Assembly (NCBI GenBank): GCA_037952775.1
Contig: JBANAY010000003.1
Coordinates: 28,830,001 to 28,894,000 of the forward strand
DNA: 64,000 nt
DNA from: Clonostachys chloroleuca
Lineage: Eukaryota > Ascomycota > Sordariomycetes > Hypocreales > Bionectriaceae
Reading direction: 5' to 3'
Part shown: positions 12,301-24,546 of the stretch, piece after piece
Position numbering within the stretch: the first letter of the stretch is position 1
How the letters are laid out: each line of letters opens with the position of its first letter
Position numbers and translations under genes: made by a program
Notes under the pieces: generated by a model
What the model was told of the DNA's origin: nothing
The model's database searches: none
Seen by the model: only the letters and a program-made list of their open reading frames with translations

Positions 12301-13909
12301 GGGGCCGAGCCGGATCGCTAGTCTGGTGTTCGTAACACCCAAGTCAGCAATCACGAAGGGGTTCCAGGACTTTATCCAGCAGCTACAGGTACAGCAGCTA
12401 CTAGACCGGGTAGTTATAGACGAATGCCATATAGTTCTAGATAGCACCGGGCGGTTCCAGCCAGCGTTAGTAGTACTAGGAGGGATCTTACAGTTATAGG
12501 GGGCATAGCTAGTATTTCTAATAGTAATACTCCCGCTGAGGGAGGAGAATACATTCTTCCACAGGGTACAGGTCATAAGGCGCCAGGTGTATATATACCG
12601 CGACCTAATACAGCAGAAGAATATTACATACTCAGTAGTAAGGCTAGAAATACAGCAGGGTAGCAGGAGCAGTAAGAAAGAAGGTAATAGCAATATACCC
12701 GGGCTCGATCAGGCCAGGAGGATAGTAGTACAGTAGGAGGCACAGGCGAACCCAGATTATATAATCATCTACACACAGATAATTACAGCCATAGAGAGGG
12801 TCAGAGCAGCGCTTAGATATAATATCTTCTACAGTAAGATTAGGATACAGAAGGCAAAAGTAGAGAAGCTACAGCAGTAGAAGAAGCAGGGCGGGCTAAT
12901 TATAGCAACAAATACACTAGGGTTAGGGATCGATATACTAGATATACAGGTAGTATTACATATAGGGCTCCTGCAACAGCTCCGGGACTATATACAGGAG
13001 AGCGGGCGAGCAGGGCAGGATAAGCAGGCAAGCCAGGCTATTCTTATTAGCCCGAGAGAAATAATAGAGGGTAGAGGGTCAGGAGGAGCAGTACAGAAGG
13101 GTGTAGATATACGTATACTTATATTTATATAAGGATTAAGCTGCCAATATCTCCTGCTAGATAAGGTAATAGACAGGTCAGGGCCAGGGCTATATAAGGC
13201 AGGTGAGGCAGTATATAATATATATACTAGTACTAAGCAATTAAAAGGGCTAGGGTCAGATAATAGAGAGGAAGAGGGGATAATAAGTATGCAAGGGATA
13301 TTCAGGCAGTAGCAGCAGCAGAGTATATTAGCAATATACTACAGGGCTAAGCGGGTCAGGAAGGATATAGAGGAGATAGAGCACTTCCGGCAGTAGCTAA
13401 TATAATAGATAGACTGATGCTTCTTATACGGAGAGAACAATTACAGTATCAGGTTATACTATTTACTAGAGAGTAAGTAAGGGATCAGTCTCTTAGAATA
13501 AATTAGGTTAGTAAAGAGGGTATACTTCTAAGGGAGAAGGATAGAGAGGTTTAGTAGTTACTTCCGATATAGACTACTGCAGGAGATATATAGGCGATAG
13601 AGGGCTATTAGAGGGGAAGGGAGGTAGTTCCAAGAGGTAAAGGGATAGGAATACTTATACTCCGAGCTAGTTGCAGAAGTATATACTGCCAGGCTCCAGT
13701 TTATACCAGGGCAAGCAACTGCTATTATAGGAGAGCTTCTAGAGGCAGATAGGCAGGAGATTAATCTAGATAATAATAAAGCAGTATAGCAATAGCTTAG
13801 GAGTAGAGTTAACTAGGGGGTATTAAGAGTAGTACTATATATTAATATATTTCTATCTTACTTACTAGGTTGGAGGAGATTTATATATAGATAGGACTAT
13901 AATAAATAA
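9322..13909 (+). pseudogene. RecQ-family helicase, large fungal type (copy B, RIP-damaged)
   Basis: The product would be an ATP-dependent DNA helicase of about 1,500 residues. Near the N terminus are two C2H2-like repeats (ICKQ and, about 75 codons on, LQYQMYQYIARTERGI), with Cys and His partly turned to Tyr. This resembles the DUF3505-type region in front of fungal RecQ-like helicases. A long central region follows. The helicase core has motif I STGRGKSLIF (about 12145-12175), motif II DECH (about 12416-12427, the only copy where it is intact), motif III damaged (FLIVILP where TATLP is expected), motif V NTLGLGID (about 12908-12931) and motif VI YIQESGRAGQD (about 12991-13023). Many TAG codons replace Gln. 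The start is uncertain because no clear ATG survives. Comparable helicases occur at telomeres or in repeats of filamentous ascomycetes. Confidence 0.85.
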
Positions 13910-14289
13910 TATAATCTACTAGTATACTGAATACTTTTCCTATATTAATATAATACCTAGGCTATTATAATAATTAGTTAACTTATACTAAACAGGGTCT
14001 AGGGTAGGTTGGGGTTAAACTAATTAGAGTATTATTCTGAGTAGCACAATCAGGTTATCTTATACTATACAATATAAGTTACTATTAATATATAAGTATT
14101 ATAAAGCTAGTAATAATAGATATATAGATAATTATATTAATAACTATCTGAAAGAGTATTCTATCTAGTAAAATAAATATATATATATACTAGAGGCTTA
14201 TTAAGGCTTAGTAATAATCCTGAGTTAAGGATTATAAGGATTATCATAAGATCTGAATAATCCAGTTATAGTTAGAGAGAAAAAGTAGG

Positions 14290-15466
14290 GTCTATATATA
14301 ATAGTATATATTAGTCAAATTTATAACAGCTATCTGTAATACTTCTACTCCAGCTATATAACTAGAAGTTACTAGAGCTTTACTACTAGGCTAGTATTAT
14401 AGATTCTCTTTATAAAGTATACCGGATCCCTAGTAAAGGGGAGGGTCTTATTACAACTACAGATATCACGTACAGCCAGCTTATCCTTTTAGAAGCCCCT
14501 CTCTTTCAATATATAGACCTGCAGTTTAATAACTGTAGAGAGCCCTTTAGAGAATATAATAAATTAGGACGAGCTAAGTAGAAGAAAGTTTAAAAGCTCT
14601 TTAATATAACCGGAAATTAAAACCGAGCTGAGGATCTTAAGCTTATAATATACACCAACAGTATTAAACTCAGGGACCCTAAGCACAATATAATATATAG
14701 GCTATTCGAGGTCGCCTACCGAATTAATTACTCTTATCTCCCTAATACTTATTCCTTCTAGGACTTAGAAAAGGGTATAATTAAGATCTTTACAACACAG
14801 AGTGTCATACAGGGCAAGGAGATAATAAGTATATACATTAGAAACCTTAGTAAATATACTAATCACTAGCAATACCTGTTATATATCTTTAAATTCACCT
14901 GCTAGTACTATCTATATATACTCCCAGAAAAAGATTAAGAAGTAAGTAACCTCCGTATCTATAAGATCAACTGTCTACACTAGCGAGAAGTATTGATACT
15001 TAACTAGATCCGGGAGTTACTCTAGTTATACACCCAGGAGTCCATTATCAACTAGCAACCAGTTAAAGCTTACAAAGGTATACAGCAGCTTATAAGACAC
15101 TCCGGTTACAGGACCAGAGCTCGTATCTTTACCGAGCGGGGAGTAAAGCTCTGTACTGAGATCAAGGGTTTTAATAGTACAAATACAGTTAAATAGTAAA
15201 AGCAGGTAATAGATTATAGAGATAAGGACGAGGAGATACCGGAAGATAGAGAGGAGTTTAAGGAGTAGCTCTTTAGGGAGCTAGAAGTAAAGGAGAATAT
15301 TAATAGCTAGGGAGACTAGTTTTAGAAAATTATTAAGGGCTATCTATACTATTTTATATTAAGGGAGATTTTAAGCGAAGGAGAATATTAATAGCTAGGG
15401 AGACTAGTTTTAGAAGATTATCAAGGGCTATCTATACTATTTTATATCAAGGGGGATTTTAGGTAA
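14290..15466 (+). pseudogene. P2 pseudogene (copy B), unrecognised protein
   Basis: Read with TAG/TAA as Gln, one frame gives about 390 residues. It begins around SVILLLQLYNQ, continues through GLITTTDITYSQLILSEAP and EPFREYNKLGRAKQKK, then a Tyr/Ile-rich part, and ends in an acidic segment (DEEIPEDREEFKEQ). The pattern is preserved in A, C and D, which supports real coding. I do not recognise the family. It follows the helicase on the same strand and is convergent with P3. Its last 60 codons fall in an 88-bp tandem duplication, so the stop position depends on repeat number: 15391 or 15466. Confidence 0.55.
15290..15466 (+). repeat. 88-bp tandem duplication, two units (copy B)
   Basis: Units begin at 15291 and 15378. 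A unit length of 87-89 bp is not a multiple of three, so the second unit reads in another frame. Confidence 0.85.
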
Positions 15467-15468
15467 AT

Positions 15469-17210
15469 TTAACTTCTCTTAACCCTTATTATATAGCTAT
15501 CTATCAGTATATCCGCCCTCGCCCGGCTAAGTATCTACTACCAGCACAGGATCCAGAGCCCTATAGCTATCGAACGCGGGGGTACCCCGTATATAGTCCT
15601 GGGGTCCGCGAGCTACTAGATAATCGGGGTAATCAATACAATAGCCCGCTTGCTTATCCCTTGCAAGCAGCTAAGTAAGAACAGCAGTATCAATATAATA
15701 ACCCGCGTATTACCTATCTCCGGGCCGAACAGTATACCGATATCGCTAAGCTCGTCTGGGGGCAATACAAGCTAAACATCCCGCCTCAGTAGTACTACCC
15801 TCCCTCGTACTAAGATAGCAAGGTCCAGCAGGGTCTCATAGGCAGCACGGCAGGTATTATACATACCTATATATTGTATCACATCCTCCAGTTCCCGGAT
15901 AGTACTGTCTACCTCCTGCAGGTACAAGTCCAGGAGGATTCCGCCTCCTCATACACATCCTCATATACATCCAGCGCATACGCCCCGCCCAGGAATTAAC
16001 CGCCCTCAGGTACTAGCTCAGATACCAGGCAGCTGCCGTACTACAACTGGAGCAGTATATCCTTCCGGATAAAGCCTATAGCGCAAGCAGCCTCTAGCAT
16101 CAGGCCCGAGATATACACGACCAGCCCTATCAGCAAGATAACACCCAGCCTCAGTATATCCGCCTGCCGCCCGAGGACCCCCTCAATAGACATAGCGTAA
16201 TCCTCGTTATATATCCTAGTAGCGTCAGTCTTCAGCAACTTAATACGCTTGTATAATATATCTGTATAGCCGTCCGCCGCCCAGAGCAGCTCGCTAAAGC
16301 AGCTCGCCCTCAGCTCCATTCTTAGCCTGTATACAATAAGCTCTTTCTGGATTATATACTCACTATAGTAAGCGGACAGTCCCATCTGGAAGGCTACAGA
16401 CTAATACTACCCTTCCAGGGGCATCCCGGCTATATCGTACAGCGGCGCCTTATAATCCCCCGCTCCCGGGCCCGGATTTGCTACTGGACCAGCCTGTCCT
16501 CCTGCTCCTGCTCCTGGACCTTGACCTACCTGCACACCCTCTCCCTCTAGTACTTCTGCTCCTGCTCCTGCTCCCTAACCTACCTGGCCTGCCTGGCCTC
16601 CCTCTCCTTCTGGTACTCCTGCTCCTGCTCCCTGATCTGCCTAGTCTGCTGGCCCTGCTCCCTGAACTCCCTTACCTGCTCCCTTACCTGCTCCCTCTCC
16701 TGCTCCTGCTCCTACTCCTGCTCTCTGACCTACCTGGCCTGCCTGGACTACCTGGCCTGCCTGGACTGCCTGGCCTTCCCCCCCCGGGGGGCGTCCTATC
16801 TGAAGCAGGTTATTTAGATCAAAACTCTGCCTCAGGATCCGCTACCTTCGACAATCATACACTCCCGGTGATATATCGTCTGAGTTATACGTACAAGGCG
16901 AAGACTCCTACTCATCGCTGCCTACCAGCCTATACTGCTCGGTGAAATAGGAACAGGGCCTGACCTGCTAGTCCGCAATATCCTATATCTCTATATCCTC
17001 AGTATCCAGGCCGTTACTCTCAGCCTCATCCTCGCCTTCCGGAACAGACAGTATAGGCAGACAGCAGCTCCCCTCCGCCTGGTCCGGGGGAGGTACTGGT
17101 ATGAGAGGGCTAGGGCTGCAGGGCGCCCTGCCTCCTATTAACAGCCGGCCCTGCCTGGGAGATCTCAGGGTAGCTAAATTAATACAGGTTAAGCGTCTGA
17201 GCCTATCGGT
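15469..17210 (-). pseudogene. P3 pseudogene (copy B), Gly/Ala-rich protein with hydrophobic segment
   Basis: This is the reverse-strand gene homologous to 31588-33330. The 114-residue open stretch at 16041-16385 covers the Tyr-rich MGLSAYYSEYIIQKEL part through the hydrophobic segment ILLIGLVVYISGLMLEAACA. The Gly/Ala repeat lies at about 16480-16790, followed upstream by the C6G8 run in its uncontracted length. Fewer stops than in copy A. Confidence 0.6.
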
Positions 17211-17933
17211 TTAATCTACACTATTATTACGCCTTACTCAGCCTCAGCCTACAGTACGAACAGGTATTATTATATATACAATAGTATAATACTTGTAGAA
17301 TACTTATAGAATACTGTATTATTATTAATTAATAGCTGTACTATACTTCAGTAGTATATATAAGGATAGAATAGATCTCATAGGAGGACTTAAGGAATAT
17401 ATAGCTTAATTTATAGTCCTCCTCTGCAAGGGGTTAGAGATAAGCAGACAAAGGAAGTATATATACAGCAGATAGAATAGTTTATATTCTGCCCCGACCT
17501 GTCCTATACGCAGGGATATCACAAAGGGAGGGGAGGGTAGTCTCTACTATACAATAGTTAGCAGGATTAGAACTCTATCCTATATATAATACTAGCTAAC
17601 TATACAGGGAAGTAGGAGTAGTACTACTATTAGCAATAAATAGAGAGTATTTATAGAGAGAAGAGTATACTGGGGTAGAAGGAGATAAACTGACTTGGCT
17701 GTAGGATAAGAGAGGGATAATCCTAGGATAAAGATATACTATACGGGGAATAACTATATAGTTATATCCTCCTTAAAACCCCTTAGCTATTTAAGTTTAG
17801 AGTCTGCTCCTAAAGTTAATAAACAGAGGGGCTTATCTTTACTAATAGGCTTTTTAATATATTTAGACTGGATAATCTACTAGAACTACTAATAATATTA
17901 TATTTAATAGATAGAAGTATTAAGAATAAAGGA

Positions 17934-17952
17934 GGGGGGGGGGGGGGGGGGG
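17934..17952 (+). repeat. Poly-G tract, 19 bases (copy B)
   Basis: Its length differs in every copy: broken in A (near 4210), 19 here, 16 in C, 14 in D. Such a tract could form a quadruplex; base counts here are also prone to sequencing error. Confidence 0.9.
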
Positions 17953-18401
17953 CAGGTAAGTATAGAAATAAGAAGTAACTACTAAGTATTAGTAATTTTA
18001 CCTAATAACAGACTATATAACTTAAGACTATTAGTAGATATCTATCTATATCTGGAGACTCCCCAGCTACTGAATATATAATACAGGAGAATATAACCCC
18101 AGGGTAGATAGTATCGGAAGGTAGAGTAAGGAGTAACTAGGCAAACAGTAGAAAAGAGTAACTATAGGAAGCCTATAGCTAACTACAGCCTAATATAAAT
18201 AAATATATAACCAGAATAAGGTAAACAGTAATTATAAATTAATTTAGTTATATATACTATCTGAGATCTACTCTACCGGAATTAATATATATCTATAATA
18301 TAATACTACTACTATATATATATATAAATAATCCTATAACTATATATAACTCCTACTATTAAATACTAAATAAACAAGTGAAAAGTAAGTATGTAGACTA
18401 C

Positions 18402-18772
18402 ATCTCAATAAGGCCTCAGCTACTTATACCTTATAAATTAGGCTGCTAAAAGCAGTAAGTAATTCTACTAGCAGGTAATCTACTTTATTAGTATATTATA
18501 CTAAAAACCCCAACCGTAAAACCTATCTATAACTTTATTACTTAGCATACGCTAAACCTCTTATTATATAACTTCTGAACTACTACAGCCCTCCTGTCCA
18601 TTAAAAATATAATAGTAAGTTATAAATTAATTATATTAGCTATATATACGCTTTTCTCATAATTTCCCAATATTACGGGCGAGAAAATACTAATTTCATG
18701 CTTTTTCGCAGGTTTTAGCTTAGCGTACTAAATACAACTAAGTAGATCAGACAGATCAGGCCTTATTAAGAT
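18402..18772. mobile_element. 371-bp MITE-like element (copy B)
   Basis: Left end ATCTCAATAAGGCCT, right end AGGCCTTATTAAGAT. No coding potential inside. Confidence 0.7.
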
Positions 18773-19677
18773 CCTGCGCTCCACTTATACTTCCCTATAG
18801 TACTACTGATACTTATTATTAATAGCTGCTGAAGATATAATATTATATAACTATTATACCGCCCAAAAAGGGAAAGGCAAGAACTATACCTGCAGAACTA
18901 CAGATAATACATAAACACGCACATAAGTCTTTAGAATCTAATAATAATAACAGTACAGCCAAGCACCTTAAGAATATTAATAATACAGAGCAGTAAGATA
19001 AACCTATAACCAATACTCTACTAGCTAATATATAACTACCGCCCGAAGGACTACCTATACCCCCTCTAGTACCCCCAGCTAATAGTATTGTAATACCGGC
19101 CTGCAATAACAGAAGCCCACCAGGCTCACTACAGGATAGTACCAGCTAAGCGCTCGATAGACTTAGTATTCAAGATAATAATACTCTACTATTAATACCT
19201 ACTAAACTGAAAATACTTCTCCTATCAGGTAAAGTACTAAAATAGGCAAAAGCTAAAGCTACTAAGACCTTAAAAAGAAGCCTGATATCTATAAAAATAT
19301 TAAAGACTATTAAGACAGGAGAAGGTAAAGGCTCTTTTAAATATAGTGATCTGGATAGGGTACTACTAGACCAGATACCTAGTTATCCAGTACTATTATA
19401 GATCAGAACTAACTATATATTTAAGGTACTACTAGGTATTAAGGATATCCTATTAGAAGACTCAATAGAAGTTTTCTATAAATAGCAGAAGGTTAAATAT
19501 CCAGAGGAGCTTAAGGTTATATATATATAGAAAGCAGAGGCTATATACCCTAATCTTATTACCTACTATACCCAGTTTAAAAGCTTACTAGCTTTTTAGA
19601 GCTATATCCAAACAGTTAGTATATACTATTTCTATTTCTCCTATTCTTTACTAAGGCTGGCTATAGCAGCAAGACTG

Positions 19678-19730
19678 TATCTCAATAAGGCCTCGCTCAA
19701 ACCCCAGCTGGATCAGGCCTTATCGAGATA
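19678..19730. mobile_element. 53-bp hairpin element in the SNF2-like frame (copy B)
   Basis: TA-TCTCAATAAGGCC ... GGCCTTATCGAGA-TA. Without one flanking TA the insert is 51 bp (17 codons) and the frame reads through it (YLNKASLKPQLDQALSRY). Confidence 0.75.
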
Positions 19731-19880
19731 CCTGCTATACCCCCTCCTATCCCTTACTATTAAGGTCAAGATAATAGATTAAGACTAATATATTTTATTA
19801 GGAGTTAGTATTTTTCAACCGGCCTTTAAGGCTCTTATCTGTAATTATAATAATAAAAATATTCTGGAGATACTAGAGGA

Positions 19881-19911
19881 GGGGGGTTAATATATATAGG
19901 ATATAAATACC
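19881..19911 (+). other. Frame-switch site: G GGG GGT followed by complementary C run
   Basis: Upstream coding (ILEILEEGG) is in one frame; downstream coding (SIYIGYKRPPS in copy C) is in the -1 frame. The heptamer GGGGGGT lies in the phase of a canonical -1 slip site, and ACCCCCC follows about 18 bases later. The same arrangement exists in A, C and D. A shared indel or a small intron is equally possible. Confidence 0.4.
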
Positions 19912-21075
19912 CCCCTTCAGACTCTAAAGCTTTAAAGAGTTTAATTAAAGATAGATATAATACTCTTATACTAATATATAAGACTTTAAAATTCAAGTAT
20001 ATTAAACCTGGTTATATTATAAAGGAGTTATCTAATTACCTAGAATAGGTAAGCTTAATTTTAACTATTATTAAGTATCTTAAGACTCTAATATTTATTA
20101 TTATTATAAACTCATAACTCCAGTTAGCTAATACCTCCGAGGAGGATAAGATTAATTCTATAATAACTATTACTATAAATACAGTACAGCTAATAATATT
20201 CAGTCTAAGTAATATATAAGTAAGCTAAGCTATCCTTATACAACCTACTAATCCGAGATAGCTACTAAAGCACCCCAAGGGTATAAATAATACTATATTC
20301 AGAGATTACTTATTTAATAACCTTTACAGGGCTATTATATTATTTCTATATATTATCTATAACCAGAAGGGTACTACTAATAAACTTACTAATAGGCCTG
20401 GGCAGGATATAAAGCCAGGCGAGCTCCAGTATACACTAGCAATAGTCCGTAAAGAGGCGGTTATAGAGAATACTAAGAAGAGTACCTTAAGCCTAGTATT
20501 TAAGTCTGGGTAAGAGTACTCTTCCGTATATACCTAACTAGTATAAGGTTACAAGGTACCCAGCAATACTAGCGCTAGCTATACTAAGGATAACCAGATT
20601 AATTTCTATACCGCAGTCCTTAAAATATCTAGTTTATACTTTCCTATCTATTTACAGAATAAGTTCTTCTCTTAGAGGGGCACAGACCCCTGGGAACTCC
20701 TATACTCTAATAAGTATATACATATTAAGGCATATACTAATCTAATTAACCTACAAACAGATAATAAGTATCCGTTCTTTACCACTAAATTCGGTAATAT
20801 CTATACACCTGATATTAATAAATATATTAAGCAGTTGGTTACTAGTAAGTATTATAAGAAGGCTAAAGAGACTATACCTCCCGCTTAATAGGACAATATA
20901 TTACTATAAACCAGATACTAATTTGTACTTAATAAGTTCTTTAATAGGTTAAATATAAGGAAAGGCCTCTCTCTTCGGGATGCCTGTAGATATATTAGCC
21001 TTAACGAGAAAACTATAATATAGAGTGATTATTCTAATATCCGGCTCCAACCTAATTAAGTCCTCAGTAAGTTAG

Positions 21076-21124
21076 ATCTCGATAAGGCCTTATCTAACTC
21101 TTTAACTAAGGCCTTATTAAGATA
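21076..21124. mobile_element. 49-bp hairpin element in the SNF2-like frame (copy B)
   Basis: Arms ATCTCGATAAGGCCTTA and AAGGCCTTATTAAGAT; net insert 48 bp (16 codons), read in frame as LDLDKALSNSLTKALLRY. Confidence 0.7.
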
Positions 21125-21768
21125 TCCCCCTGATACTGCTTATACTATACTTTACTAACTTATAAAAACAGATATTATCTGAATCGAGGAGGATAGAGAA
21201 TAAGGAGTATATCTTACTATTATTAGTAGCGAAATAAGCTTAGGAAAAAGCCCTATCTTAAGTAGCATAATTAAGGCTTATTATTACTGAAGTATTTATA
21301 AGAATATATACAAAGAGTATACCTACCTGCTCAATATACTTAAGGAATAAGATCCTGCTAAGGCTGTACCTTTTAATAAAAAACTATCTGGTCTCAGCCA
21401 GAGGTAAATCTGTAACTTAATTAAGGATATCCGCAACCTCTGCTAGAAGGATACAGATAGAAACCCACTATTCCTAATAATACAACAAAAGTCTAATCTT
21501 GGATTTAAACGACTGAAGCTATTACTTATTTAAGTACTGATAAGTATATATCCCGGACTCTACCATAATATTTAAAAGTTTAATCCTAATCTAATTATCT
21601 ATATATACTTTTCAACAAAAGCAGACTTCCCTATACAGGGAGTACAAGTATTCAATAAGAATAAATAAATAGCTTTCCTTAAGAGAGCAGCAGCTAATCT
21701 ATATAATAAAAAAGTAAGTTTATATTCTACTATTCTATACTAGCTATAGCTATATTAGAAACTCTAGG

Positions 21769-21821
21769 TATTTCAATAAGGCCTTACTTGAACCCTGGCC
21801 GGATCAGGCCTTATCAAGATA
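21769..21821. mobile_element. 53-bp hairpin element in the SNF2-like frame (copy B)
   Basis: TA-TTTCAATAAGGCC ... GGCCTTATCAAGA-TA, net 51 bp. It is read in a different frame from the one at 19678 (QVFQQGLTQTLAGSGLI). Confidence 0.75.
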
Positions 21822-23445
21822 TCTACTACACCCTCTATACCTTTATAGTTCTATCTCTATTTAGTAGATAATAAAGCTAATAAGCTTTTTATAGATAGTA
21901 AAGATAATTATTCTTATAATATATACTACCTTTTATTAGTAAATATTTAAGTATTAGGAATTATATATTAAATTCCAAGATACTTTACAGGCTAGAGATC
22001 GCCTAGTATAAGTAGTAATAGCTAAAGACAAGGAAGAGTAAGATAATACTATAAGACAGTTACAGTAAGTACAGTAAGCGTATAAGAGTCTCCCGAAGAT
22101 TAACTCTAACTATATTAATCCAACTGAATACAGAAAGGCCTATACCCCAAAGGAGGCTAATATAATCCTGGTTCAATATTTCTATAAGATCCTAGAAGTA
22201 GAGAATACTAAGTAGAATTTCCTCGTACTCAATAAGGCTTAGATAGTACGCAATATTAACAGTAATACTATATCCTGCCTTAAATATATTAATTGCGAGT
22301 ACATTATCTGGACAACCAGCACCATCCTTTATTTATCCTCTTATAATCTGAGGGCCCCTTTATAACTAGCCTGGGGTATCCTCAGCATACGGGGTATTAG
22401 CTATAACGATCTAGACCTTAGCTAATTAGAAGGAATATTTAATCCCCAGTATAATCCTAATAAGATAATAAATAAGTTTAGTAGTATTAAAGTAAAGGGA
22501 ATTTTTACAGAGGAGATTATAGACACTAACCCAGCGCTACTACTACTACTTTATATATACTCTAAGAGCTTACAGCCAGTCTAGCTGCTTAACCTACTCC
22601 TATATACTAAAATAAGGGAAGCTATATACTAGTCTATTAACTTTTTATTAAACTTCGTCCGAGTTATAATAAAGGTATTCAAGGTATATAGAACCTCCAG
22701 CACAGTAGTAGCTCTTACAGAGGATAGTAATCAGATCTACTACCCCGGAGCGGGCATTATACTCTATTATATAATAATTATAGAGCTGGAGTTTAAGCGA
22801 ACCCAGCTTAATATTATACAAAAGGCCTACAAGGAGGCCATTAAGCCCAAGCCGGATATAAAGACTCAGGCTACTATAGATCAGTATATCTAAAGGCCCG
22901 GAGGGCAGGGTAAGAAATAAAACTAGTCTAATTAGAGCTTTAGAGTAATATAATAACTATTACTAGCCTTAACTAATATAAGGAATACTACCTTTTTTAA
23001 CTCTAATATACTAGTATTAATCTTCCCCAGTAAGAAGCAGCTGAAGAATTTTAAAAAGACTCTGAGCCTAATAGTATATACTAATAAGATAATACTATTA
23101 CAGGCTAAGAAGATTATTAAAGTATTCGCAGGTAATACTAAGTTTAGCATTAACTATATTATATAGCTAGCTAGATCAGATCCGCTTGCTAGCCTGATAT
23201 ACTTCTTTATAATAACCCGCGAGTCGAAAATAAGCATTATCCCTACTAACCCTGCAAGCATACTCTTATAGCTTACAGGGACTAATCCTATACTAGCCTT
23301 TATAGTCAGTAAGGTTAATAAGGTGGTACATACTACTAATACTAAACTTCTTATATATATTAATACCCTATAGCTCTAAATATAAATATATCCTTATATT
23401 ATTCCTATACTCTATATATACTTATCAGGGACCGGGATAGATAGG

Positions 23446-23499
23446 TATTTCAATAAGGTCTTATCCGCTTATACAGGCTAGCGAGGCCTTATCGAGATA
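23446..23499. mobile_element. 54-bp hairpin element in the SNF2-like gene (copy B)
   Basis: Arms TATTTCAATAAGG and GGCCTTATCGAGATA between the two helicase lobes. Net length is 52 bp, not a multiple of three, although an open frame still runs through it. Confidence 0.7.
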
Positions 23500-24546
23500 C
23501 CTGCCTGATCTCAACTACTGTATACTAGATATTAGAACTAACTCAGATATTATAGGTATTTTACAGCAGCTATAGCCCTGACTGGATATAATATAGGGGT
23601 AATCAGATTAACTAATTATACCAGAGGGCGACAGGAGGTAATTAATACCTTTAACAATAAGACAAACGAGTTAAAAATTCTTATAGCTAATATATAGATA
23701 CTTCTATATAGAGTGAATCTCTACTATACCTATCACTATAGTATCCTAGCTAATCTAAGCAGTAGTTATTTATTACTGCTGCAAATTAAGAAGCAGCTAG
23801 TCCGTATTAACTAATTATATATCATAAGGTAGTAGATTATTAAGATAAAGAATATATATTATAACTATTAAGAACGAGATTATCTGGGTTATTAGGTTAA
23901 TTAAGCTTCAGCTAAATACGCCCTACCTGCTTATATTAGCAGGGACTTAAGAGAATTAATCCTCTATAAGGCTATTAAGTCTTAATAGAATATACCCTTT
24001 AATCGGTATATATAGATCATTCTGAAGGATATATCCATACCTATATAGAACCTATATATAGAGTTAATACAGATCATAGGATTGTTTTATACCCTTATTA
24101 CCTATATAGTACTGAAATATATTAATAAGGAAGTCAAACTCGACTTTTAGGATATAGTAACTAACCTACTCTCCTCGGCTGTTATTAAGGTACAGTAAGA
24201 TAAGGAGCTAACTATCACTAAGATAGGTAAGTATATTACTAAGTTTAATACTAGGGATACAATAGCTAGAGACTTTATAATTAACTTCTTCCAGCGTCTT
24301 AAGGAGAAGAGGAATAAGGATAAGAAGTTTACAGTAGAAGTAAATAAATACAATAAGAAGGGTCAGGAGCACTGCAAGGGCTAAGAACTCTCTAAGGAGT
24401 TTATAAATAAAGGAGACTCAGACCTATCTAATAATAAGGAAGTAGGCAAGGATTTAGAGAAAGAAGTAGATCCAGAGGGAGAGATCCAGAAACCTGCTAA
24501 TAAAGAGCAGTAGGATCTTAATAGCGAGGATATTATAATAAGCTAA

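Larger units (their letters stand above)
17211..18839. other. Spacer between P3 and the SNF2-like gene (copy B)
   Basis: No coding trace over about 1.6 kb. It includes the short direct repeats near 17285-17315, a 19-base G run (17934-17952) and the 371-bp palindromic element. Promoters of the two divergent genes should lie here, but I see no specific motif. Confidence 0.6.
18840..24546 (+). pseudogene. SNF2-like helicase/ATPase (copy B, RIP-damaged)
   Basis: A long frame (about 1,900 residues with stops read as Gln) opens with a basic, Pro/Asn-rich region (PPKKGKAR, KATKTLKR). The ATPase core has motif I EISLGKS (about 21238-21255; IGLGKS in A and C). Next comes a segment with GLYHNIQKFNPNL, resembling the W..E...F...L signature after motif Ia. 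Motif II is NKAQ (about 22231-22242) where SNF2 proteins have DEA[HQ]. Motif III region is WTTSTIL (about 22309). In the second lobe, ILIANIQ (about 23671-23691) and QIKKQLVRINQ (about 23782-23814) match motifs V and VI. A -1 frame switch occurs at 19881-19887. Four hairpin elements interrupt the gene. The family call rests on motif order and spacing. Confidence 0.65.

Noticed and set aside
11998..12693. 231-residue reverse-strand open frame
   Set aside because: It is antisense to the RecQ helicase core (motifs I to IV read on the + strand). The length arises because RIP creates stops mainly in the sense frame.
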